Source of the DNA: a virus
Length of the DNA: 55,629 nucleotides
IMG/VR virus record: IMGVR_UViG_3300049479_000313
Coordinates: 1-55,629 of that record
Direction: 5' to 3' (one strand)
Position 1 is the first letter of the stretch, and the number at the start of each line of letters is the position of its first letter. A program made the position numbers and the translations under genes. The notes beneath the pieces were generated by a model. It did not search any database and was not told where the DNA came from. It saw nothing but the letters and a program-made list of their open reading frames with translations. Shown here in pieces: positions 46,643 to 54,119 of this stretch.

Positions 46643-48732
46643 ACCTGAAGACACTGCGGTACTTGCTGGCGCTCGTGTTCGCCGCGCTGTGCGCGCTGGC
46701 CTTCGGCGCGGCGTTCCGGCTGGTGTCGGCGCAACAGTCTCCGTGCTACCTGCCGCAGCACTGGCAGGTAGACAGCCTGATCGCGGAGAGCCAGCGACGA
46801 TCACCAACCACGGGCGCGGTGCTGGCGCCCCGTGGGACGGTCGTTCGCCGATTGGCGACGCGCATCGATTCTATCGGGCTGTCGTGTGTGACGCCTCCGC
46901 CCGCGACAGGACCCAAGCCTACGTTGTCGCTGTCGTTGTCTGACACGGTACTGCGGAGTCGTCCGACGACTCCGTACATCGTGTTCGTCACGCCGAGCAC
47001 GGATTCAGCAGGCGTGAAGGGCGACGTCGCCACGTTCAGCGTGTCCGACACGACCGTGGCTTCGTTCTATTGGCTTGGACAGCAGAAGAAGCTGCAGGTG
47101 TCGAATGCGACCAAGGCAGGGGTGGTGACCATCACCGGGCGCTGGGGTTCTGCGACGGCGTCCGTGGCACTGCGCATCTCGCCCGGCTCGGCACCCACGA
47201 CACCGCCCATCGATACCACGACACCGCCCGGAACTCCGCCACCGACCGGCATCAAGCCGCCGGAGCTGCCAAGGGCGGTGGCGTCGTATCCTCTCGCTCT
47301 GCACGCCCTGCCCTGCACGGACCGGCCCACCACGACGGCCTCGCTGCAGGCCGTCCTGAACGCGGGTGGGTCTCGTGTCATCTGCCTCGGCATGGGGCTG
47401 CAGCTCGACGGCAACTGGCACGTCCCTGCACGGGCGGCGACCGACACCGGCTGGACGGTGCTCCGGGCCGACTCGCTGTTCACGCGCGGGCGCCCGGTGC
47501 TCGGCACGGAGCGGCTGCCTCGGCTGCGGCTCCTCGCCCGCAACCAGCCGGTGCTGCATTTCCGCTCGCGGTCGGCGCGGTGGCTGGTGCAGGGAGTGGA
47601 GATCACGACCGACTCGTCTGTAGCGACGACCTCGACCAATGCGATCGGGTACTTGGTGTTCGTGGGCGAGTACATCGCGGAGCGCACCCTCGCGGACTTG
47701 CCGCGCGACATCCACTTCTCGCACATCAACACCCACGGCTGGCCGCTACAGGACGTGAACCGCGCGCTCGCGCTCAACGGCGCCGGGCACGCGGTGCTCG
47801 ACTCGCGTTGCACGGAGATCCACCAGCGCAACTCTGACAGCCAGTGCGTCGTGAGCTGGAATGGTCCCGGCCCGTTCACGGTCCGCCAGAACGTGCTCGA
47901 AGCGTCCGCCGAAAACATCATGTTCGGGGGCGGCGATCCCGGCATCCCGGGGTTAGTCCCGTGTGACATCACGGTCGAGCACAACGTGCTCCGCAAGCCG
48001 ATCGCGTGGAAGTCGGTGGGCACGCCCACGCAGTCCGGGAGCTACAACATCAAGCTGCTGTACGAATCGAAGAACGCCTGTCGCTCGCTGGTGCAGTACA
48101 ACCGCATGGACGGTAGCTGGCAGGACGGACAGACCGGCTACGCCATCGGCCTCAAGTCGGTGAACCAGAACGGCGGGTGCCGCTGGTGCCGGGTCACGGA
48201 CCAAACGATCCAGTACAACACGATCGTCAACGTCGGCGCTGGGTTCGGCTTCGCCGGACGCCCGGAGCACTACCGGGTGAACCCGCCCGGCTTCCCGGTG
48301 GACACGGCGCTGTCGCGGGTGCTCGTGCAACACAACTGGATCGACTCGCTCAACGTGGCACCGTACAACGGCGACCAGCGGGGTATCCTGCTCGGCTGGG
48401 AGGCGCATGACATCCAGTTCGTCCGCAACACATGGGCGGGCGGGAACTACGGCCGCGAGTTCCTCATCTTCAACTTGCCACCGGGTCCAGCCGTTACGGG
48501 CTTCCGGTTCGATGACAATGTGATGCCGGTCGGCGTCTACGGCGTCGGCGCGTCCGGGGTTGGCGAGGGAAGTCGCGCGCTCGCGGGCGCCGTGGCGGGC
48601 ACCATGAGCTTCCAGCGAAACGCCTTCATCGGGAACCCCCGCGCCAACTACCCGGCCACGACCACGTGGCACGCCTCCCTCGCCGCCGCGCTTGCGAGCG
48701 GCGCAGGCACCCCCAGCCGACCTGTCCCATGA
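46636..48732 (+). CDS. Signal-peptide-bearing right-handed beta-helix protein (698 aa)
   Basis: ATG 46636 overlaps the previous end. An export signal is clear: MLNLK, hydrophobic LLALVFAALCALAFGAAF, then a likely cut near VSAQQ. Residues about 95-180 look like a bacterial Ig-like domain (TLSLSLSDTVLRSRP, DVATFSVSDTTVASFYW), then a Thr/Pro-rich linker (TTPPIDTTTPPGTPPP). Residues about 215-690 are pectate-lyase-type beta-helix coils (FTVRQNVLEASAENIMFGGGD, CDITVEHNVLRKP, QTIQYNTIVNVGAGFGF, MSFQRNAFIGNPRA), close to a family of bacterial secreted proteins. It is probably host-derived; polysaccharide lyase/hydrolase activity is possible. Confidence 0.82.
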   Translation: MLNLKTLRYLLALVFAALCALAFGAAFRLVSAQQSPCYLPQHWQVDSLIAESQRRSPTTGAVLAPRGTVVRRLATRIDSIGLSCVTPPPATGPKPTLSLSLSDTVLRSRPTTPYIVFVTPSTDSAGVKGDVATFSVSDTTVASFYWLGQQKKLQVSNATKAGVVTITGRWGSATASVALRISPGSAPTTPPIDTTTPPGTPPPTGIKPPELPRAVASYPLALHALPCTDRPTTTASLQAVLNAGGSRVICLGMGLQLDGNWHVPARAATDTGWTVLRADSLFTRGRPVLGTERLPRLRLLARNQPVLHFRSRSARWLVQGVEITTDSSVATTSTNAIGYLVFVGEYIAERTLADLPRDIHFSHINTHGWPLQDVNRALALNGAGHAVLDSRCTEIHQRNSDSQCVVSWNGPGPFTVRQNVLEASAENIMFGGGDPGIPGLVPCDITVEHNVLRKPIAWKSVGTPTQSGSYNIKLLYESKNACRSLVQYNRMDGSWQDGQTGYAIGLKSVNQNGGCRWCRVTDQTIQYNTIVNVGAGFGFAGRPEHYRVNPPGFPVDTALSRVLVQHNWIDSLNVAPYNGDQRGILLGWEAHDIQFVRNTWAGGNYGREFLIFNLPPGPAVTGFRFDDNVMPVGVYGVGASGVGEGSRALAGAVAGTMSFQRNAFIGNPRANYPATTTWHASLAAALASGAGTPSRPVP

Positions 48733-48920
48733 TGAACCTGTCTACTGCCACGCCGGAGCAGCTGCGCGACCGCAACAACGAGTTGGGGCAGGCGCAGCTC
48801 GACTTGCGCGCGAAGTTCGACGCCGAGCGCGAGGCCTTGGAGGAGGCGTTTCTCGCGGCGCGCACGGTGATCCGTGCCGAGCGCGAGGCCATTGCCAACG
48901 AACTCCACGCGCGAGGATAA
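48729..48920 (+). CDS. Small coiled-coil protein (63 aa)
   Basis: Begins MMNLSTATPEQLRDRNNEL at an ATGATG overlap. Nearly all helical with heptads (LRAKFDAEREALEEAFLAARTVIRAERE). Could be an oligomerisation factor for neighbouring tail proteins. Function unknown. Confidence 0.6.
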   Translation: MMNLSTATPEQLRDRNNELGQAQLDLRAKFDAEREALEEAFLAARTVIRAEREAIANELHARG

Positions 48921-48925
48921 CGCCC

Positions 48926-49426
48926 ATGTCTTCACTTTCTATTGGCCACGCCTCCAGCGGTGCGACGGGGCCGGTCGCACTGGCGCCGAGCGCCAATCCG
49001 TATTACCCGCTGGGGTGGTCGGCGCCGAGTGATCGCCCGTTGCAACTCGGTCGCGCTGCGCTCTGTCTGATGGGCAACAACGCGAACGACACGGCGCTGA
49101 TCGTGCGACTGGTGCAGGCCGACACGCAGGGCACGAGCGGGTCGGATCTGGATCCGGCGTACGATGACCAGCGCGTGACGGCGACCGCCCCCGATGGCCA
49201 GACGAACATGTCCGGCACCTCGACCAGCGTGCCAAACGGCAACGTGCGGCGCCTGTTCGGGCCGATCTCGCTGCATCCGAGCGACAAGTGGTTCGGGGAG
49301 ATCGTAGACGCCGAGGGCAACCCGATCGTGGTCCCAGCGGGCAAGGTCGCCGCGTGGGAAGTGCTCAACCCGGCGACCAATGCCGGGACGCCGAGCATCA
49401 CCATCGAGCAGAACATGAAGGACTGA
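48926..49426 (+). CDS. Hypothetical structural-type protein (166 aa)
   Basis: Begins MSSLSIGHASSGATGPVAL. Beta-rich, with repeated Gly/Thr/Ser turns (TAPDGQTNMSGTSTSVPNG) and a closing strand SITIEQNMKD. Probably virion-associated by context. The start lies five bases after the previous stop. Confidence 0.6.
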   Translation: MSSLSIGHASSGATGPVALAPSANPYYPLGWSAPSDRPLQLGRAALCLMGNNANDTALIVRLVQADTQGTSGSDLDPAYDDQRVTATAPDGQTNMSGTSTSVPNGNVRRLFGPISLHPSDKWFGEIVDAEGNPIVVPAGKVAAWEVLNPATNAGTPSITIEQNMKD

Positions 49427-49431
49427 CCCCT

Positions 49432-50364
49432 GTGACGATCATCGTTCGGCCCAGCGGGCACCGGCACCGGGGGCGCTTCTACGACAACGTTCCCTATGTC
49501 GTCGGTGGCACGGCGGAGCAAGTGCTCGACCTGTACCTGCCGACCAGCCGGTTCGGCGGGGGTGCGTTGTTTGCGCCCCCATACCCGCTGGTGATGTTCT
49601 TTCACGGTGGCGGCTGGCAAACGGGAAATAACAACATCGGCCCAACCCATGTCGTGCGCGCGATGACCGCGCAGGGCTGCGCCGTGGCGTCGATCAACTA
49701 CACGCACTCGGGGACGACGGGCTGCTGGCCACAGTACATCTACGACCTCAAGGCGGGCATCCGATTCCTGCGGGCCAACGCGGGGAAGTTCCTGCTGGAC
49801 GCCAAGCGCTTCATGACGTGGGGCTACTCGTCCGGGGCGCATGGGTCGATGATGTGCGCGCTGACGGCGAACGGCTCGCCGCGCGACGGTGCGATGGGCA
49901 ATGGCTCTGTCAGCGAGAGTTTGCTGGGGGCGATCATGTGGGCAGCGCCGGTCAACTTCATCGAGCGTGACGCCGACTATGTGACTCTGAACGCGCCTCC
50001 TTACTCGCTGGGGCTCACGCCTGCGCATACGACCTGCGCGACCGACAGCCCGGAGGCGAAGCTGTTCTGGGGGTCGAGCAACACGACCCTTACGCCCTGC
50101 TCGGGCGCGGGCCTCACGCTGTCGGCGGAAGCCAACGGTGAACTGCTGCTGGCCTATGGGGCGCCCTCGCTCTACTGGGGGCATGGCGAACTCGACGCCA
50201 CGATTCCGTTCCTGCAATCGGAGCGGGCGCACGCGGCGGCGGTGAGCCTCGGGATTGATTCGACCTACACGAAGTACACGGGCCTGACGCATGGCTCGAT
50301 CACGAGCGACGCAACCTCTGTTGCCGACGCGCAAGCGTGGGCACGCACCCTTCTCGCCGCCTAA
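49432..50364 (+). CDS. Alpha/beta-hydrolase esterase (BD-FAE/HSL-like) (310 aa)
   Basis: GTG start, first residues MTIIVRPSGHRHRGRF. Canonical elements: oxyanion motif FFHGGGWQ (H58-W62), nucleophile elbow GYSSGAHG (S133 in GxSxG), WGHGELDATIPF (D255) and LTHGSITS (H287). This is the acetyl-xylan/feruloyl esterase and hormone-sensitive-lipase type architecture. No signal peptide. Between structural-type genes, it is likely a virion enzyme removing acetyl or other ester groups from host surface polysaccharide, complementing the beta-helix protein upstream. Confidence 0.85.
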   Translation: MTIIVRPSGHRHRGRFYDNVPYVVGGTAEQVLDLYLPTSRFGGGALFAPPYPLVMFFHGGGWQTGNNNIGPTHVVRAMTAQGCAVASINYTHSGTTGCWPQYIYDLKAGIRFLRANAGKFLLDAKRFMTWGYSSGAHGSMMCALTANGSPRDGAMGNGSVSESLLGAIMWAAPVNFIERDADYVTLNAPPYSLGLTPAHTTCATDSPEAKLFWGSSNTTLTPCSGAGLTLSAEANGELLLAYGAPSLYWGHGELDATIPFLQSERAHAAAVSLGIDSTYTKYTGLTHGSITSDATSVADAQAWARTLLAA

Positions 50365-50379
50365 CGCGGAGACTCGGCA

Positions 50380-51207
50380 ATGGCTGACAATTTCCCCCTG
50401 ACACCCGGCACGGGCCGCAAGGCCGCGACGGATGACGTGACCTACTCGGGCGAAGCCGCCGACGTGCAGCTCGTGCGACTGGTCGGGGTCACGGGCGCGG
50501 AGGGCAGCAAGACGGTCGTCGAGCCTCCCGCCGTCGATGAGACGTATGGGTTCCCGATAGACGTGAAGCGCACGCCCGCGACCTTCGCAGAGGACGCGGC
50601 GCATGCATCAGGTGACCTCGGCGTGCAGGTACTGTCGGTGCGACGCGACACGCCAGCCGGATCAGCGGGCACGGCGGGCGATTATCAGCCCCCGACGACC
50701 GACGACCTCGGGCGCACATGGGTGCGCTCGGAGTTGAAGAAGGTGGTCGCCGTCACGCCGACCGTTTCGACGACGGCGTACACGGCGGGCGATCAAGTCG
50801 GTGGCGTCATGCCGTTCGCAGGGATGGCGCACCAGAACGGTGGGCCGGGGCGCATCGTCGGCGCGTCGCTTGTGTCGGCAGATACCGAGTTTCCCCCAAT
50901 TGAGCTGTGGCTCTTTCGCAACTCGCCCACGATGGTCGGTTCCGACAATGCGGCGTTCGATATCACGGATGCGAACATGCTGACCGCCGATTTCATCGGG
51001 ATCATCGACCTGTCGGCGTGGCGGGCCCTGACCTCCGGTGGTGTGGCGTATGGCATGAACGGCGGGTTTGCGTTAGGTGGGGCGCCGATGCATTACCTGT
51101 GCGACACGGACGACACGGCCATCTATGGGGTCATGGTCACGCGCGCAGCGCAGACGCTGGCGAGCACGTCGGACTTCAAGGTCACGCTGCTCACGGTGCT
51201 GGAGTAA
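50380..51207 (+). CDS. Hypothetical phage structural-type protein (275 aa)
   Basis: Begins MADNFPLTPGTGRKAATDD. The opening GTGRKAATDDVTYSGEAADVQLVRLVGVTGAEGSK is familiar from phage proteins of unknown role encoded with tail fibres. The C-terminal half is beta-rich (RIVGASLVSADTEFPPIELWLF). The leader CGGAGACTCGGCA is good. Contains CGTTAGGT at 51071. Likely virion component. Confidence 0.68.
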   Translation: MADNFPLTPGTGRKAATDDVTYSGEAADVQLVRLVGVTGAEGSKTVVEPPAVDETYGFPIDVKRTPATFAEDAAHASGDLGVQVLSVRRDTPAGSAGTAGDYQPPTTDDLGRTWVRSELKKVVAVTPTVSTTAYTAGDQVGGVMPFAGMAHQNGGPGRIVGASLVSADTEFPPIELWLFRNSPTMVGSDNAAFDITDANMLTADFIGIIDLSAWRALTSGGVAYGMNGGFALGGAPMHYLCDTDDTAIYGVMVTRAAQTLASTSDFKVTLLTVLE

Positions 51208-51215
51208 GCGCAACG

Positions 51216-51950
51216 ATGCCATCGCGCGACTTCGAGCGTGGGTCATCGCACCGACTCGGCACGGCGAGCACGGTCAACACGGGCGCGAACGCCTTCACGC
51301 TCGCGGCGCTAGTGACCGTCGAGTCATTGCCGGGCGCGGCGGCGTACCACGCGGCTATCGCGCTGAACTCGGCTACTGCGGCGCGCGAGATCGTGCTCGA
51401 CCTTAATGGCGACACTGGGCCGGGGACGCTCGCGCTGAAGGTGGGCGCAACGCGCGTGGTGCCTTCCACGTCGATCATCCCAAGCACGGATGGGCGCTGG
51501 ATGATCCTCGTGGGGAAGAAGGCGTCGGGTACGGTCAACGCCGACTTCATGCTGTACGACTTCACGACGCAGACGTGGACCGAGTTCAGCACGTCGGGCA
51601 CGGTCGCAGACCGCACGGCGGGGGCCACCGACATGAACGTGGGCTCGGATGGCGCGGCGAACTACTGGGATGGGCGCATCGCGCTCGCCATGTACCTGCC
51701 CGAGAATGTGGCGAAGGAACACCTGTACAAACTTGCCATGAGTCGCTCCGAATGGTACGCGCTCTTCGGTGGCGGTGGTCCGGTCACGCGCGCCTATCAC
51801 TCACGGCAGGCCAATCAGGCAGGGTCGTTGTTCGACCTAACGATCCCCCAAGTCAATGGGGGCGACATTGACCTCGGGTCAGTAACCGTCGTCTACACCA
51901 CCGGGACGGCGCCGCCGGTCGATGGCACGCCCCTGCCGCCGGGGTTCTAG
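51216..51950 (+). CDS. LamG/concanavalin-like protein (244 aa)
   Basis: Begins MPSRDFERGSSHRLGTAST. NAFTLAALVTVESLP, GRWMILVGKKASGTVNADF and ANYWDGRIALAMYLPENVAKEHLYKLA follow the strand order of LamG-type jelly rolls, a sugar-binding fold common in tail fibres. A proline/Gly tail (TAPPVDGTPLPPGF) ends it. Probably a host-surface-binding component. Confidence 0.7.
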   Translation: MPSRDFERGSSHRLGTASTVNTGANAFTLAALVTVESLPGAAAYHAAIALNSATAAREIVLDLNGDTGPGTLALKVGATRVVPSTSIIPSTDGRWMILVGKKASGTVNADFMLYDFTTQTWTEFSTSGTVADRTAGATDMNVGSDGAANYWDGRIALAMYLPENVAKEHLYKLAMSRSEWYALFGGGGPVTRAYHSRQANQAGSLFDLTIPQVNGGDIDLGSVTVVYTTGTAPPVDGTPLPPGF

Positions 51951-51953
51951 GCC

Positions 51954-52976
51954 ATGTCGCTGCTCCTGATCCTGAGCAGCAATAGCGGGGGCAGCCCACC
52001 GGCCGACCCTGTTGTCTCGCGCGTCTATCGCGTGAAGTGGCACCGCCGCGAGCGTGTGCGTCGAGGGGTGCAGCTCATCTCGGCCGGGGAACTGGGACTG
52101 CCTCCCTCCCAGCTCGTCGATCTTCTAGCGGCAACCGCTGCCGCTGCGGCGCAGGATGTCACGGTATCGCAGGGAATTCTCGCCGCACTGGCGGAAGCCG
52201 CCGCCACGGCATCCGCGCAGGATGTCACGGTATCGCAGGCTCTTACCGTCATGCTTGGCAATGCCGCCGCCACGGCGTCGGCCCAGAACGTGTCGGTGTC
52301 GCAGGGGATCCTGGCCACCCTAACTGAGGCGACCGCGACCGCCACGGCGCAGAATGCCACGGCCATTCAGACGCTCGCCCTCATCCTGAGCAACGCCACG
52401 GCCACGGCCACGGCGCAGGACGTTCTCGTGTCCTCGGGCGAGATTGCCCAGCTGGCCGCTGCCGCTGCCGCTGCCACGGCGCAGAATGCGACCGCCGTGC
52501 TGGGCGGCATCCTCGCCACCTTAACTGAAGCCACGGCCACGGCCGTGGCGCAGAATGCGACCGCCGTGCTGGGCGGGCTGACGGCTCTCTTGGCGGCCGC
52601 GGTTGCTGGGGGCTCGGCGCAGCCGGTGAGCGTTTCCACGGGGGTCGTGGTCAGTCTAACTGAAGCCACGGCCACGGCCACGGCCCAGCCGGTGACGGTC
52701 GCTGGGGGCCTCGCGGCTGTGCTTCTTCCGGCCACGGCCACGGCCACGGCCCAGCCGGTGACGGTGATGTTCGGCGGGGTGTCTGTTAACCTGACGGCCG
52801 CTGTGGCCGCTGCCACCGCGCTCGGCGTCGACGTCGTCACCTATGTGGCGGACTTGGCCGTGGTACTCGAGATCGCCCCGTCGCTGCGATTGGTTCTCCT
52901 CTCCGGGGATCGGTACGCCACCACGGCCGAGCTGAGCCCCTCGCTCGACCTCACCCTTCGCTCCACGCCCACATGA
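51954..52976 (+). CDS. Ala/Thr-rich tandem-repeat protein (340 aa)
   Basis: Begins MSLLLILSSNSGGSPPADP. Residues about 55-290 consist of some 11 copies of a roughly 22-residue unit of the form LxxLTEATATATAQNVTVSxG, varying in TEATA/SNATA/AAAAA and QN/QD/QP. Before it is a basic strand (YRVKWHRRERVRRGVQ), after it a conserved EIAPSLRLVLLSGDRY segment. A beta-solenoid or a packed beta-hairpin rod is likely, i.e. a fibre shaft or spacer. Encoded between LamG-like and terminal beta-rich genes. Confidence 0.75.
   Translation: MSLLLILSSNSGGSPPADPVVSRVYRVKWHRRERVRRGVQLISAGELGLPPSQLVDLLAATAAAAAQDVTVSQGILAALAEAAATASAQDVTVSQALTVMLGNAAATASAQNVSVSQGILATLTEATATATAQNATAIQTLALILSNATATATAQDVLVSSGEIAQLAAAAAAATAQNATAVLGGILATLTEATATAVAQNATAVLGGLTALLAAAVAGGSAQPVSVSTGVVVSLTEATATATAQPVTVAGGLAAVLLPATATATAQPVTVMFGGVSVNLTAAVAAATALGVDVVTYVADLAVVLEIAPSLRLVLLSGDRYATTAELSPSLDLTLRSTPT
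52125..52830 (+). repeat. Tandem 66-bp-class coding repeats
   Basis: GCCACGGCCACGGC-type stretches recur about every 66 bases (for example 52333, 52396, 52531, 52666, 52732), encoding the ATATAQ core. Near-identical stretches at about 52478-52510 and 52541-52575 (CAGAATGCGACCGCCGTGCTG) indicate recent unit duplication, so copy number may vary between isolates. Confidence 0.8.
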
Positions 52977-53323
52977 GCACCGCCTTCGCCCCTCCGGAGC
53001 TGAGCCCGGGCAATGACTCTGACGTCTACGCCCACTTCACCAAGCGCCACGCCACCACGCCCCGGCTCCGCGTCGGGGCCACGGGCCTCACGGTCAGCGC
53101 GTACCTGTCGCTCACGTTAGGCGGCGCGGCCATCGGAGGCACGACAATCAGCTGCCCAGAGATCGGTACCGACGGCGAGTACCTCGGCGTTCTGACCGGG
53201 TCCCTCTTGACCACGGCGCTCGCCGCGCTGGCGGACGGTGCTTCGATCTACCTCGCCATCCTGGTGGGCACGTCGGTGCATCAATGGCGCGTGTGCGTGG
53301 TGCGCAAGCACCCAACTAGTTAA
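52973..53323 (+). CDS. Hypothetical beta-rich protein (116 aa)
   Basis: Begins MSTAFAPPELSPGNDSDVY at ATGA. Strands VGATGLTVSAYLSLTLGG and GASIYLAILVGTSVHQWRVCVV suggest a small sandwich; probably the last virion gene, since a terminator follows. Contains CGTTAGGC at 53115. Confidence 0.62.
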   Translation: MSTAFAPPELSPGNDSDVYAHFTKRHATTPRLRVGATGLTVSAYLSLTLGGAAIGGTTISCPEIGTDGEYLGVLTGSLLTTALAALADGASIYLAILVGTSVHQWRVCVVRKHPTS

Positions 53324-53346
53324 CGGAGGAAGGCCCGGGTATGTTT

Positions 53347-53368
53347 GTGGCCCCCAGTAGGGGGCCAC
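53347..53368 (+). terminator. Terminator hairpin after the structural operon
   Basis: GTGGCCCCC (53347-53355), loop AGTA, GGGGGCCAC (53360-53368), then ACACGACTTTT. A perfect 9-bp GC stem with a short T-run is a good intrinsic terminator, separating late structural genes from the two-gene unit that follows. Confidence 0.75.
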
Positions 53369-53396
53369 ACGACTTTTACCCAACGGAGCACGACGC

Positions 53397-54119
53397 ATGA
53401 AGACGTTACTCGACCTCTCTGAGCGCGACATCACACGCATCAAGGAAGGCGCCCAACACTACGGCCCCAGCTGGAAGCAGCGAGGTGGGGCCGGGGCCTA
53501 CATGGTGGGCATCCGCAAGTGGGACCGCATAGCGCATCGCCTACGGGAAGGCAGCTGGGGCGCGGTGATCGCGGCCGACCGGCGCGCGGAAGGCATCATG
53601 GATGACATCCGCGACCTGCGCTGCTACTTGCTGATGATGCTGGCCGAGCACGCCACCTTCGGGAGCGAGCACTGGCGCACGTCACTGGCCTATGTGGACG
53701 GCGTGCCGGAGGCCATCTCCCGATGTCTGGCCGAACGGATCCCCAGCGAGTTCATCCCGGAACGGGCCATGGCCGAGGTGGAAACCATCGTCGAGATCTT
53801 TGGCTGGGACGTGTTCCGCGCGCTGGAAGTGAACGCCGGGCTCCGCCCCAAGCTGCAGCAGATGGTGGCCTTCCTGTACGAGGTGGATCTGGTCCACGGC
53901 GAGGACGTGCCCGACGTGCTCAAGGGCGACCGCGCGGACCTCGTGACGCTGTACCTGCTCCGCAACGGGGAACGCCTGCTGTTCCCGGGGGAGATTTTCA
54001 ACGCGGGGCTCAACACCGTGCGCAAGGCCCTGACCCTGGAAGGCGACGAGGTCATGCTGGCCACGGATGCCGTCGCGGCGGCGGTGCGACTGCCCCGGAC
54101 GCGGATCATCGCGGAATGA
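53397..54119 (+). CDS. DUF1599/nucleotide-modification-associated-domain protein (240 aa)
   Basis: Begins MKTLLDLSERDITRIKEGA. Residues 20-80 read YGPSWKQRGGAGAYMVGIRKWDRIAHR then GIMDDIRDLRCYLLMMLAEHA, the signature of the phage family DUF1599, one of the nucleotide-modification-associated domains (I think Nmad1). The rest (85-240) is helical with no recognised domain. The family's activity is not established; its usual company is DNA-modification genes. Here it is 37 kb from the modification cassette by map, or about 13 kb if the ends join. It overlaps the helicase gene by ATGA. Confidence 0.7.
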   Translation: MKTLLDLSERDITRIKEGAQHYGPSWKQRGGAGAYMVGIRKWDRIAHRLREGSWGAVIAADRRAEGIMDDIRDLRCYLLMMLAEHATFGSEHWRTSLAYVDGVPEAISRCLAERIPSEFIPERAMAEVETIVEIFGWDVFRALEVNAGLRPKLQQMVAFLYEVDLVHGEDVPDVLKGDRADLVTLYLLRNGERLLFPGEIFNAGLNTVRKALTLEGDEVMLATDAVAAAVRLPRTRIIAE

